Assembly: GCA_024689605.1 (NCBI GenBank)
Contig: JAILDD010000170.1
Location: 4,191-68,190 of the forward strand
DNA length: 64,000 nt
Origin: Lachnospiraceae bacterium
GTDB taxonomy: Bacteria; Bacillota_A; Clostridia; Lachnospirales; Lachnospiraceae
Reading direction: 5' to 3'
Below the pieces are notes generated by a model. It worked only from the letters and a program-made list of their open reading frames with translations, made no database searches and was not told where the DNA came from. A program made the translations under genes and the position numbers. Of this stretch, positions 1 to 7,911 are shown piece by piece (the stretch's first letter is position 1; the number at the start of each line of letters is the position of its first letter).

Positions 1-90
1 GATTATTGGTTTTCCGCAGAAATCACGTATATTCTTTCCTTTTATTCTCTTTGAGCCGCCTCTTGCGGTTATCACTGCAATGCATCCCAT
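1..90 (-). CDS. Acylneuraminate/pseudaminate cytidylyltransferase, N-terminal fragment (cut by window edge)
   Basis: Thirty codons read from ATG at 90 to the window edge. The translation contains IAVITARGGSKRIKGKNI followed by DFCGKPII, the N-terminal CTP-binding signature of the NeuA/PseF/LegF family, which makes CMP-activated nonulosonic acids in the cytoplasm. AGGA lies 7 bases before the ATG. An in-frame ATG at 111 is possible but has a weaker ribosome binding site. The fragment is too short to tell sialic, legionaminic and pseudaminic acid enzymes apart. In Clostridia the last two usually serve flagellar or surface glycosylation. The family call is fairly secure; the substrate is not. 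Confidence 0.75.
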   Translation of the reverse strand, partial: MGCIAVITARGGSKRIKGKNIRDFCGKPII

Positions 91-136
91 AACGCAATCC
101 TCATTCTGCATTGAAATTATCCACGCCCACGTAAAT

Positions 137-164
137 CGAGTAGGGCGAAATACCGCCCTACTCG
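137..164 (-). terminator. Perfect 11-bp inverted repeat, probable terminator
   Basis: CGAGTAGGGCG at 137-147 pairs exactly with CGCCCTACTCG at 154-164 around a 6-base loop. It sits between the stop of the charged protein gene at 216 and the start of the cytidylyltransferase at 90. There is no long T-run on either side (only ATTT on the minus strand), so termination is likely but not certain. Confidence 0.5.
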
Positions 165-215
165 TAACATATCACTAATTCATTATTATGATGATCAGGT
201 TCATATTCTGACATC

Positions 216-1040
216 TTAATTACCGGCAGCCACCTGAATCTGTACTTCTACGGAACCTTCACGGGCATTCTGCTCTGCCTGTTCCACATTCATCATGCCC
301 TCTACCCATTCCTTCTGAAGCTTTGAATCCTTTGAATCGGGACCAAAGGCACTATTTATCATTGCCTCGGTTTCTTCATTTTCCCTGGCAGCTTTTACGC
401 CATTCATCATATCTTTCGAAAAGGCTTCATTCTCATCCTGCTTCGCCCCTATCTCGCTTTCCCTGGACTCGACTGCCTTATCATAATCCTGTTTGGATAC
501 TATGCCGTCCCTGTAAAGCTGCTCCAGCCTGCTGTCACTTAAGCCGGTCATTGATACCTCAGCAGCCTCTCTGTCTTCCTCATTCTCTTTGATCTCTTCA
601 CGGATCTCAGAACGTCTCTCGGCACGTTCCTCGTTAGCCCTGCGAAGCATTTCGGCTTTTGAGTCATCAGAAGCAGCATTTTCATAGGCAGCCTTTATTT
701 CAGCAGTCTTACCTGTTTCATCAGCCTTTTCTTTATCGTCGGTTTCAGTCACTGCATCATTCTTAGCGCCTTTGTCAATTACAATGCCCCCCGCAGAAAG
801 CTCAGCCGCAGCCTTATCAACCTCTACGGTATCACCGTCTTCGGAAACAGACACCACATCCTTGTTCAGTGCCGCAGCCCTTTCCGCTGACTTATCGGTC
901 TTTAACTCCCTGCCAGATTCGGGATTCCTTTCCGGCTTTTCAGCCTGTGTAACCGGCTTATTAAGCTCAGCCGCATTACCGCCTTTTATAAAAGTCGGGG
1001 TAACAGCCGGCGAACTGGCATTAATAGGTGATATATTCAT
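216..1040 (-). CDS. Unrecognised highly charged, probably coiled-coil protein (274 aa)
   Basis: I do not recognise this family. The protein is rich in Glu, Lys, Ala and Asp, has no signal peptide or membrane segment, and its middle (about residues 100-175, with EERAERRSEIREEIKENEED) should form a long charged helix or coiled coil. A short segment near residue 60 reads DVVSVSEDGDTVEVD. I start it at the ATG at 1040 because GGAAGGAGGAG lies directly upstream; a longer frame from 1067 would have this Shine-Dalgarno inside it. The 138-base leader contains a small hairpin (GCTGAA/TTCAGC). It lies between the folate operon and a nonulosonic acid activation gene. Disorder-prone composition suggests a scaffold or regulator, but no function can be assigned. 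Confidence 0.7.
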   Translation of the reverse strand: MNISPINASSPAVTPTFIKGGNAAELNKPVTQAEKPERNPESGRELKTDKSAERAAALNKDVVSVSEDGDTVEVDKAAAELSAGGIVIDKGAKNDAVTETDDKEKADETGKTAEIKAAYENAASDDSKAEMLRRANEERAERRSEIREEIKENEEDREAAEVSMTGLSDSRLEQLYRDGIVSKQDYDKAVESRESEIGAKQDENEAFSKDMMNGVKAARENEETEAMINSAFGPDSKDSKLQKEWVEGMMNVEQAEQNAREGSVEVQIQVAAGN

Positions 1041-1164
1041 AAGCGGCTCCTCCTTCCATGGATACATTTGCGCCCAGCACAGCTGAAAACTTCCGCTTCA
1101 GCCTTCATGCTATAAAAAACAGATACCTATTTTCACTTTACCACATTTTTTAATATTTTTCCAC

Positions 1165-1193
1165 AAAAAAAATGTATTTTATTTGCATTTTTT
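1165..1193 (-). terminator. Weak A/T-stem terminator candidate at end of folate operon
   Basis: On the minus strand AAAAAATG pairs with CATTTTTT and runs into eight T residues (1165-1172). It overlaps the last codons of the FolB-FolK gene. The stem is almost all A-T, so it is weak. Confidence 0.3.
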
Positions 1194-2024
1194 CATTATT
1201 TTCAACAACTGTTCCGTTGTCATATGCAGGATTGGATGGACCATATCCGGCGCCAGCTCCTTTAACGGCTCCAGCACAAACTCCCTGTTCTGCATATCCG
1301 GATGGGGAACCAACAGCCTGTCCGTATCGATCACATCATGGTCATAATATATGATATCCAGGTCCAGGGTTCTGTCACCCCAATGAATATCACGGGTTCT
1401 TCCAAAACTCTTCTCAACGGAATGCAGACAGTCAAGGAGTTCCTCCGGCTCATAAAATGTCTCAGCCAAAAGCACTCCGTTGTAGAATTTATTCTTTGCC
1501 ACACCGCCGTAGGGTTCCGTAACGATGTCTGCAGACTTTTTTATTATCTCTATCTCAGGATCAGCGGAAAGCTGCTTTACAGCGCCTTCTATTATTTCCG
1601 GACTTTCAAGAATCCGGCCATCTTTTTCATATTCCATGCTTGAACCATAAGCTATGAAAACCTTATGCCTTCCACGGCTCATTTTCACAGACACCGATCC
1701 AAAGCTTGCATTGATCGGAGCATCAGGCTTTCTCATCTCTATGGTAATGCGTTTTATCATCCTGTAGTCATTCAGAAGCCGGACTATCAGATGCATTGTT
1801 GCCGCTTCTATAAGATCATAGCTCTGTGCCTGCATTTCCTTTACCAGGACTTCACAAATTTCCGCATAACTCACTGTATCATTCAGATCATCTGTTCTTC
1901 CGGCCCGCCCCAAAGGGATCTCAATTACAGCATTGATATAAAAATACTGACCCTCCTTTTTTTCGCTCTGAAGAACGCCATGGTTTGCAAATACTTTTAA
2001 ATTTTCTATTCTTATCTCGTCCAA
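1179..2024 (-). CDS. folBK: Bifunctional dihydroneopterin aldolase / HPPK (FolB-FolK fusion)
   Basis: Residues 1-116 are a dihydroneopterin aldolase domain (starts DEIRIENLKVFANHGVL, the typical FolB opening). Residues 119-281 are 6-hydroxymethyl-7,8-dihydropterin pyrophosphokinase, with the signature GDRTLDLDIIYYD near residue 220. Together they turn dihydroneopterin into the pterin diphosphate used by the neighbouring FolP. The start codon is TTG at 2024, supported by AAGGA nine bases upstream; it is 21 bases after the folP stop and last in the folC-folE-folP-folBK series. The two domains are often separate genes elsewhere, so the fusion is a small distinguishing point. Both domains appear complete. 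Confidence 0.95.
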   Translation of the reverse strand: MDEIRIENLKVFANHGVLQSEKKEGQYFYINAVIEIPLGRAGRTDDLNDTVSYAEICEVLVKEMQAQSYDLIEAATMHLIVRLLNDYRMIKRITIEMRKPDAPINASFGSVSVKMSRGRHKVFIAYGSSMEYEKDGRILESPEIIEGAVKQLSADPEIEIIKKSADIVTEPYGGVAKNKFYNGVLLAETFYEPEELLDCLHSVEKSFGRTRDIHWGDRTLDLDIIYYDHDVIDTDRLLVPHPDMQNREFVLEPLKELAPDMVHPILHMTTEQLLKIMKKCK

Positions 2025-2045
2025 GCTTTTAAATCCTTCTTGATA

Positions 2046-2867
2046 CTATTCCGGCATATGTTCAGCCATTACAGCTTCCAGCATCTTTATGACCCTGTAA
2101 TTTTCCTTTACGTCATGAACCCTGACGTAATCTATATTCTGCATAAATGCATATGCAGTAAGAGCAAGAGTACCTTCCAGCCGTTCGTCCACGGGAAGTC
2201 CCAGCGTATTTCCTATAACCGATTTTCTGGAAACGCCAAGCAGAACAGGAAACCCTTCTTTTTTCAGCTCAGCAGTATGCTTTATCAAAGACAGGCATTC
2301 ATTTGTATCCATGCCGAATCCAATCCCCGGATCAAGTATGATATTTTCGTGCCAAACCCCTGCCTCCAGCAATTCACCTGCCTTAGCAGCCAGTTCCTCA
2401 GACACAGTCTGTATATTCACATCTTTTTTGCGTTCATTAAGATTCTTAATAAGACCTGTAGTGCCGTCAAACACAGCAGAAGGATTATGAGAAAGGCAAT
2501 ACCTGCATTTTCTCTCAGCAACTAACGGTATCATCTCCGGATCTGCAGCTGCAGAAATATCGTTTACTATATCCGCACCGGCATCAAGAGCAGCCTTTGC
2601 GGTTTTTGCTTTATACGTATCAATGGAAATAACGGCAGACGGGATTTTCTTTCTTATGGTCTCTATTACCGGCACAACTCTTTTTATCTCTTCTTCTGCA
2701 GAGACAATTCCCGCCCCCGGCCTTGTGGATTCACCGCCGATATCTATTATATCCGCACCCTCTTCAAGCATTTTTTCAGCATGGTCTGCAGCCATATCCG
2801 TCAGTGCAAACTTCCCGCCGTCCGAAAAGGAATCGGGTGTTACATTCAGCACGCCCCATATCTTCAT
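2046..2867 (-). CDS. folP: Dihydropteroate synthase
   Basis: Condenses pterin diphosphate with p-aminobenzoate to make dihydropteroate; the sulfonamide target. The N-terminus reads MKIWGVLNVTPDSFSDGG, the first DHPS signature, and DIGGESTRPGA, the second, follows near residue 43. The pterin-binding SRK motif (GVSRKSVIG) is near residue 217. The protein begins almost exactly at the first beta strand, so it lacks the 15-25 residue lead of many homologues. ATG at 2867 has GAGGT upstream, and the gene begins 11 bases after the folE stop, as expected for an operon. Length of 273 aa is normal. Confidence 0.95.
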   Translation of the reverse strand: MKIWGVLNVTPDSFSDGGKFALTDMAADHAEKMLEEGADIIDIGGESTRPGAGIVSAEEEIKRVVPVIETIRKKIPSAVISIDTYKAKTAKAALDAGADIVNDISAAADPEMIPLVAERKCRYCLSHNPSAVFDGTTGLIKNLNERKKDVNIQTVSEELAAKAGELLEAGVWHENIILDPGIGFGMDTNECLSLIKHTAELKKEGFPVLLGVSRKSVIGNTLGLPVDERLEGTLALTAYAFMQNIDYVRVHDVKENYRVIKMLEAVMAEHMPE

Positions 2868-2878
2868 CGTACTATACC

Positions 2879-3442
2879 TCAGACTTTTAACAGTTCCATT
2901 ACCTCTGTGCAGATTTTTTCATCATCCTTAAAAAGCCCGCGCTTTTCGATAGTAACAGTTCGTGTTCCGGGCTTTTTTACGCCGCGCATGGTCATGCACA
3001 TATGCTCTGCGCTTATAATGACCATAACGCCTTTCGGCGCAAGTTCACCGTCTCCCATTATCGCATCTGCAATCTGAGCCGTCATATGTTCCTGTATCTG
3101 CAGGCGCTTTGCATAAACCTCCACGGTACGCGCAAGTTTGCTGATACCTGTCACCCTTCCATCCGGAATATAGGCTATATGCACAGTTCCGAAGAAAGGC
3201 AGCATATGGTGTTCGCAGAGGGAATAAAAGGGAATATCCCGCTCAAGTACCACGCCTTTTGAATCCAATTCGAAGACACGGCTCAGATGAGCGTGGGGAT
3301 CATCATCCATCCCGGATACCAGTTCTGTATACATCCTCGCCACACGGCATGGGGTTTCTTTTAATCCGTCTCTTTCAGGATCCTCCCCTATCGCTTCCAG
3401 CAAAAGCTTCACTGCCTCAGCAGCTTTCTTTTCATCTACCAT
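2879..3442 (-). CDS. folE: GTP cyclohydrolase I
   Basis: Opens the GTP imidazole ring and forms dihydroneopterin triphosphate, the first step of folate synthesis. The zinc site is visible: Cys76 with His78-His79 in SLCEHHMLPFFG, and Cys149 in SAEHMCMTMRG. At 187 aa it has the normal type IA length. GGAGGAATAAA precedes the ATG at 3442. The order folC, folE, folP, folBK on one strand, with gaps of about 10-20 bases, points to one transcript delivering tetrahydrofolate. Confidence 0.97.
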   Translation of the reverse strand: MVDEKKAAEAVKLLLEAIGEDPERDGLKETPCRVARMYTELVSGMDDDPHAHLSRVFELDSKGVVLERDIPFYSLCEHHMLPFFGTVHIAYIPDGRVTGISKLARTVEVYAKRLQIQEHMTAQIADAIMGDGELAPKGVMVIISAEHMCMTMRGVKKPGTRTVTIEKRGLFKDDEKICTEVMELLKV

Positions 3443-3463
3443 TTTATTCCTCCAAAGTGACAG

Positions 3464-4759
3464 CTATTTTTCGTAAGCCGTCTTAAATCTCCAAAGCCAG
3501 GACAGTGACCCGGTTGCAGCTATGGGACAACCGCCGTTCATTTCCGACAAAAGGCAGGCTGTTTCGAGTGCTTCCTCAATACTGTCTGCCGCAGTCACAT
3601 TACCGATATAGCTGCACGCCTCCTTAGCCAGCTCATATGCCGGAAGTGCCCTCTCATTTTCAGGCGGTGTCACGGTTATGATACCTGCCGCACACTCCGA
3701 CAAAATCCTTAATATTTTATCATATTCCTTGTCTTTAAGAACCCCCAGTATGAATACGGCTTTCCCGCCGGGAAAATACGTCTCCAGCGATTCCTTAAAT
3801 CTTTGGGCTGCGTCCGGATTATGCGCACCGTCCACTATCACATAGGGTTTCCTGCCCAGTATGGTAAAACGGCCAAACCACTCAGTTGATTCAAGTCCTG
3901 ACCTCAGCGCTTTATCCGATATTTTAAAGCCTTTATCGGAAAGGACATCAAGAACCCGCACTGCAACCGCTGCATTTTCAGGCTGATTGATTCCCGCAAG
4001 ACTTATGGCCAATCCTTTATGATCAGCAACATCAAATCTCTGCTTTTTTATGGAATACCGGATCTTTTCAGGCGCAGCAAAATAAATATCCGCTCCTTTT
4101 TCCCTGCATCTTTCGGAAAGCACATATTTTACGGCATCATACTGGATGCCGCTCACTACCGAAGTTCCTTCTTTTATTATTGCACTCTTGCAGCCGGCTA
4201 TCGCCTCCAGGGAATCTCCCAGTATCCTTTTGTGGTCCAGGTCTATATGAGAAAAAGCAGCAACCAGGGGCGCCGGAATAACATTTGTAGCATCATCCCT
4301 GCCGCCGAGTCCGCACTCAGCCACAACAATGTCACAGCCTTTTTCTCTGAAATAAAGCATTGCCACTGCGTTTTCCGTTTCAAAAAGCGTTGGTCTTCCC
4401 AGGCCATCCGAAACCATTTCATCAGAGGCCTTCTTAACAGATGTCAGTATCCGGCAGAAGTCCTTTTTTGATATAGGCCGTCCGTTTATCTGTATCTTTT
4501 CTCTTGGGAATGCGATATGCGGTGAAAAAAACCTGCCGGTTTTATAGCCGGCGGTCTTCAGAACTGTTGAAGTATATGCAAGTACGGAGCCCTTTCCGTT
4601 GGTTCCTGCTATATGCACAAACTTAAGCGACTTTTCCGGATCATCCAGCCGCCTTAAAAGTTCTTTTATGCTGTCCAGCCCCAGCACCATTCCGGATGCG
4701 GATATCTCATCCATATAAAGGGCAGCTTCCTTTTCCGTCAGAATCTTCTCTTCACTCAT
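3464..4759 (-). CDS. folC: Bifunctional folylpolyglutamate / dihydrofolate synthase
   Basis: ATP-dependent Mur-ligase-family enzyme that adds glutamate to dihydropteroate and extends folate polyglutamate tails. The P-loop IAGTNGKGSVLAY is near residue 50, followed by SPHIAFPREKIQING, the folate-binding loop. DGAHNPDA near residue 310 is the conserved C-terminal family motif. The ATG at 4759 starts one base after the TGA of the PH-like gene, so translation of the two is probably coupled. Length (431 aa) is typical. Confidence 0.95.
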   Translation of the reverse strand: MSEEKILTEKEAALYMDEISASGMVLGLDSIKELLRRLDDPEKSLKFVHIAGTNGKGSVLAYTSTVLKTAGYKTGRFFSPHIAFPREKIQINGRPISKKDFCRILTSVKKASDEMVSDGLGRPTLFETENAVAMLYFREKGCDIVVAECGLGGRDDATNVIPAPLVAAFSHIDLDHKRILGDSLEAIAGCKSAIIKEGTSVVSGIQYDAVKYVLSERCREKGADIYFAAPEKIRYSIKKQRFDVADHKGLAISLAGINQPENAAVAVRVLDVLSDKGFKISDKALRSGLESTEWFGRFTILGRKPYVIVDGAHNPDAAQRFKESLETYFPGGKAVFILGVLKDKEYDKILRILSECAAGIITVTPPENERALPAYELAKEACSYIGNVTAADSIEEALETACLLSEMNGGCPIAATGSLSWLWRFKTAYEK

Positions 4760-4760
4760 C

Positions 4761-5144
4761 TCATGAGTCCATCATACCATCAGCATCTATATCTATGCCG
4801 TTGCCGATATCCAGCATGTTGACAGTACGTCTCTTTATCCTTGCCTTTTCGGAAGCCTCAAGGATAAAATCCTTTATCTGCTGAGCATTTTTTACATGGC
4901 TGATATACAGCTCCTTGTCCGTGGTATCTCCCGTAAAACATTTCACGGTACCGAGCCCCATCATTCTCTCCCCCAGGGATCTTATGAGTTCCACATCCTG
5001 CACCTTGTACATATAGCAGTCATTCTGTGTTTTCTTCAAAACCCCTGCATCTATCCTGATAAGGTCATCCTTTATCGTATAAGTAGTAAATGTCCAGGGC
5101 AGTCCCAGAAACATAAGCCTTTTTTTCTCACGATATTCTGCCAT
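4761..5144 (-). CDS. Small bacterial PH-like domain protein (127 aa)
   Basis: Begins MAEYREKKRLMFLGLPWTFT and contains ITYTIKDDLIRIDAGVL-like and KVQDVELIRSL segments, the strand pattern of bacterial PH domains (YdbS/YdbT-like), but without the transmembrane helices those proteins usually have. ATG at 5144 is chosen because GGAGG lies 7 bases upstream; a longer frame to 5261 would run through the repeat element. The C-terminus is acidic (GNGIDIDADGMMDS). It is translationally adjacent to folC and thus leads the folate operon, although no folate role is evident. The domain call is by pattern only. Confidence 0.6.
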   Translation of the reverse strand: MAEYREKKRLMFLGLPWTFTTYTIKDDLIRIDAGVLKKTQNDCYMYKVQDVELIRSLGERMMGLGTVKCFTGDTTDKELYISHVKNAQQIKDFILEASEKARIKRRTVNMLDIGNGIDIDADGMMDS

Positions 5145-5201
5145 GCTCAGCCTCCATACTTTGCTGTATATTATGATTAACTTGCCCAAATATCTTTTTT
5201 G

Positions 5202-5241
5202 ATTCACACGGATTGTTCCGTGCTGGGCACTCCCACAATCC
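5202..5241. repeat. Dispersed hairpin repeat R1, copy 1
   Basis: A 40-base element that folds as outer stem GGATTGT/ACAATCC (5210-5216 with 5235-5241), internal loop TCC/TCCC, inner stem GTGC/GCAC and loop TGG. A second copy lies at 48542-48580. It sits in the gap between the PilZ gene and the PH-like gene. There is no T-run, so it is not a simple terminator. It resembles REP-type palindromic elements in form. Confidence 0.75.
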
Positions 5242-5243
5242 TT

Positions 5244-5276
5244 TTCTCCCACTGCAAGCAAGCTTGCGTGCGAGAA
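5244..5276. repeat. Second palindrome next to R1 copy 1
   Basis: TTCTC, CAC and GCAAGC in the left arm pair with GCTTGC, GTG and GAGAA in the right arm around an AA loop, with one mismatch and one bulge. It directly abuts R1, so the two form a tandem-hairpin block in the PilZ-to-PH gap. I did not find another copy in the window. Confidence 0.55.
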
Positions 5277-5300
5277 AGAACTTTCGGCTGGTTAATCATA

Positions 5301-5957
5301 TTATTTAGGCATATACTGTTCATTATCATTTTCGTCCCTCTTAAGTGAAAGGCGTGTCAGGTATTCCATAATCTCCTGGTTCTGTTCCGGCGAACGACAG
5401 CCATAAAGTACATACTGGTCAGTCCGCTCCTTGCGGATTATCTTACCCTTCATGCGGATCTGCTGCCCGCCCCTGTCGTTAAACGTACATGTCACCCCGG
5501 TTCCCATGGTGATCTGCACACGCTTTTTGGGATCCATTACAAAAGCAAAACCGCTGGGACTCACATCCTTAAGTGTAGTGAACACCTGATCCACAACACC
5601 CTCAATGTTGAATACTGCAGGCTGCCATACATAGGTACGCTTCTCACCACGCCTGTTCTCTATACCGGTAGTCATAGAGCTTACGATCCTGTGATATACC
5701 AGGCCGTCTTTTCTGACTGTGGCAATGTGACAGTTTTTAAAAGTCCAGTTATTCCCTTCAGCATCTGTTGCCTGCAAATGGATACGTATGTTTTCCCCCG
5801 CAAAATTCACCCTGACGCCTTTATGCATAAAAGGGATCACAAGCAGCCCCTTATTACCGGACTGCATGACACGTGAAACAAACTTGGCCTGCATATCGCC
5901 GCCATTATTCACAGTAATCTGTACTTTTGTTCCCATCGAGATATCAGCAAAATTCAT
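5301..5957 (-). CDS. PilZ-domain c-di-GMP effector, YcgR-type
   Basis: Two-domain protein of 218 aa: an N-terminal YcgR-like barrel (about 1-95) and a PilZ domain (about 100-210). Both c-di-GMP contacts are present: RRGEKR near residue 102 and DVSPSG near residue 132 (DxSxxG). YcgR relatives bind c-di-GMP and brake flagellar rotation or control secretion; no flagellar gene is nearby, so the target is unknown. The ATG at 5957 has no Shine-Dalgarno and stands 6 bases after a good -10 hexamer, which suggests a leaderless mRNA. The gene ends before the R1 hairpin block. Confidence 0.85.
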   Translation of the reverse strand: MNFADISMGTKVQITVNNGGDMQAKFVSRVMQSGNKGLLVIPFMHKGVRVNFAGENIRIHLQATDAEGNNWTFKNCHIATVRKDGLVYHRIVSSMTTGIENRRGEKRTYVWQPAVFNIEGVVDQVFTTLKDVSPSGFAFVMDPKKRVQITMGTGVTCTFNDRGGQQIRMKGKIIRKERTDQYVLYGCRSPEQNQEIMEYLTRLSLKRDENDNEQYMPK

Positions 5958-5963
5958 AGTGCT

Positions 5964-5972
5964 ATTTTATCA
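5964..5972 (-). promoter_or_regulatory. Extended -10 promoter abutting the PilZ start codon
   Basis: Reads TGATAAAAT on the minus strand. The hexamer TAAAAT ends 6 bases before the ATG at 5957, so the predicted +1 is the A of the ATG. No good -35 is visible (TTCTGA at 16 bases is the best). Confidence 0.55.
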
Positions 5973-6022
5973 CAATCCATGTAAATCAGAACGATACTTT
6001 TAGCAAATTAATCATAATCTGA

Positions 6023-7900
6023 TTATTTTGCAGTCACCTTATATATCCTTGCTTCGAAGGCGTCAATATCCGTTTTTATGATACCTTCTTTTGAATTAAG
6101 CTTCTGCACTTTCTTTGCTTTTGTACCACCGTAGGCTTTCCAGTTGGTATCTGCCACAAGCTCCCACTTTTCGTCTTTTATCTTCGGAGCCTTTTTAGCT
6201 TTCTTTGTTTTTTCATCAGGAGCATCAGATTTTTCCTCATCCTTCTCTTCCGGAAGCTTTACCGCAGTAAACTCAAAATCTTCAACAGCCTTATCCGAGA
6301 AATTAAGCACTGCCGCATATCCACCCTTTTTGTCATTCCTCTTCATTACGAACAGTACCCTGCCATCCTGTTCGCAGTGCAGCCATTCGAACTGACCCGG
6401 CTCATATTCATCCTCATAAAAGGCGGGATTTTCCGTATATAATTTATTCAGTTCACAGAGCAGCGCATACAGTCCTTTATTCCTGGCATTTTTTAAAAGA
6501 TCAAATTCTACTTCCCGGCTTTCTTTCCACTCGGTCTCTTCTCCGACTTCATTTCCCATGAACTGCAGCTTCTTACCGGGATGCATCATCATATAAACAT
6601 AGTACGCCCTTAACTGTGCAAACTTTTCTTCCTCGGTTCCCGGGATCTTATTCAATATGGTGCCGCGTCCTCCCACCACTTCATCATGTGAAAGTGAAAG
6701 GATAAAACGCTCATTATAGAAATACCACATTGAGAAAGTCATCTTATGATACTCCCTTGTCCTTGCTTCAGGATCGAGCCCCATAAAATACAAGCTGTCA
6801 TACATCCATCCCATATCCCATTTGTAGTCAAAACCAAGACCTCCGTCCTCTATAGGCTTTGTTACGCCTCCCTGCCATGATGAGGAGTCTTCTGCAAAAA
6901 GGATCACATCAGGATACATTTCCTTAAGCTTCTTATTCAAAGTCCTGATAAAATGACGTCCTGATCCATTCTCACCGCGATTCTCCTCGCCACCGTTATA
7001 TATAAGACAGCTCACAGCATCTGTCCGCAATCCGTCAAAGTGGAATTCCTTTATCCAGTAATTTGCTGCAGACATAAGGAAGCTGGAAACTTCGCCCCTG
7101 GCATGATTGAATATGCAGGTTCCCCACTGGCTGCCCATCTGTTCATTTTCGTAAAGGGGCGTGGAATCATATCTCTTCAGCGCGAAATCATCCACCGCAA
7201 AATGTACAGGCACATAGTCCATTATCACACCTATGCCGGCTTTATGGCATTCATTTATAAAATACTTAAGGTCATCGGAATTGCCATACCTGCATGTAGG
7301 TGCAAAGAAGCCGGTAACCTGATAGCCCCAGGATCCGTCAAAGGGATACTCGCAAAGCGGCATAAGCTCAATATGCGTAAAACCGCTTTTTTTCACATGT
7401 TCCGTAACAGGCTTTGCAAGTTCCCGGTAGTTAAACCATCCGTTTTCCTTATCCTTGGGATTCCTCTTAAAAGCTCCCATATGCATCTCATATACAGCCA
7501 TAGGACCATCGATGCAGAGGCTCCTTTTTTTCATCCACTCATCATCATCAAAAACAAATCCCTTTGATGAACTGATCTTTGATGCGCTTCCGGGACGAAG
7601 CTCTGCCTCAAAGGCATAGGGATCAGCATGTTCCATACGATAACCGTTTGCACCGTAGATAACATACTTATACATCATCCCCGGCTTTGCCTTTTTCGAC
7701 TCAAAGCTCCATATACCTCTGCCATCCCTTGTCATAGGCTCTTCCTGCCAGGAATTGAACTCGCCGAATATATTCACTCCGGAAGCAGCCGGTGCATAGG
7801 TCCTGAATACAGTCCCTGACTTACCCGCATGCGCTCCCAGATACTCATATGCATCAGTACATGTTCCCTCGTAAAATCCCTTAAGTTCCTCTTTTTTCAT
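6023..7900 (-). CDS. glgB: 1,4-alpha-glucan (glycogen) branching enzyme
   Basis: GH13 enzyme that introduces alpha-1,6 branches into glycogen. Residues about 20-110 are a CBM48 domain (FRTYAPAASGVNIFGEFNSW). The TIM barrel holds VIMDYVPVHF (225-234), GLRTDAVS with nucleophile Asp294, ILFAEDSS with acid/base Glu337, and LSLSHDEV with Asp406. The C-terminal beta domain carries an unusual Lys/Glu-rich stretch at about 548-578 (EEKDEEKSDAPDEKTKKAKK) that looks like a disordered insertion. It begins 11 bases after the preceding membrane protein gene and ends the transcript that starts at the DJ-1 gene. No other glycogen gene is in the window. Confidence 0.93.
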   Translation of the reverse strand: MKKEELKGFYEGTCTDAYEYLGAHAGKSGTVFRTYAPAASGVNIFGEFNSWQEEPMTRDGRGIWSFESKKAKPGMMYKYVIYGANGYRMEHADPYAFEAELRPGSASKISSSKGFVFDDDEWMKKRSLCIDGPMAVYEMHMGAFKRNPKDKENGWFNYRELAKPVTEHVKKSGFTHIELMPLCEYPFDGSWGYQVTGFFAPTCRYGNSDDLKYFINECHKAGIGVIMDYVPVHFAVDDFALKRYDSTPLYENEQMGSQWGTCIFNHARGEVSSFLMSAANYWIKEFHFDGLRTDAVSCLIYNGGEENRGENGSGRHFIRTLNKKLKEMYPDVILFAEDSSSWQGGVTKPIEDGGLGFDYKWDMGWMYDSLYFMGLDPEARTREYHKMTFSMWYFYNERFILSLSHDEVVGGRGTILNKIPGTEEEKFAQLRAYYVYMMMHPGKKLQFMGNEVGEETEWKESREVEFDLLKNARNKGLYALLCELNKLYTENPAFYEDEYEPGQFEWLHCEQDGRVLFVMKRNDKKGGYAAVLNFSDKAVEDFEFTAVKLPEEKDEEKSDAPDEKTKKAKKAPKIKDEKWELVADTNWKAYGGTKAKKVQKLNSKEGIIKTDIDAFEARIYKVTAK

Positions 7901-7911
7901 AGTGCCTCCGT

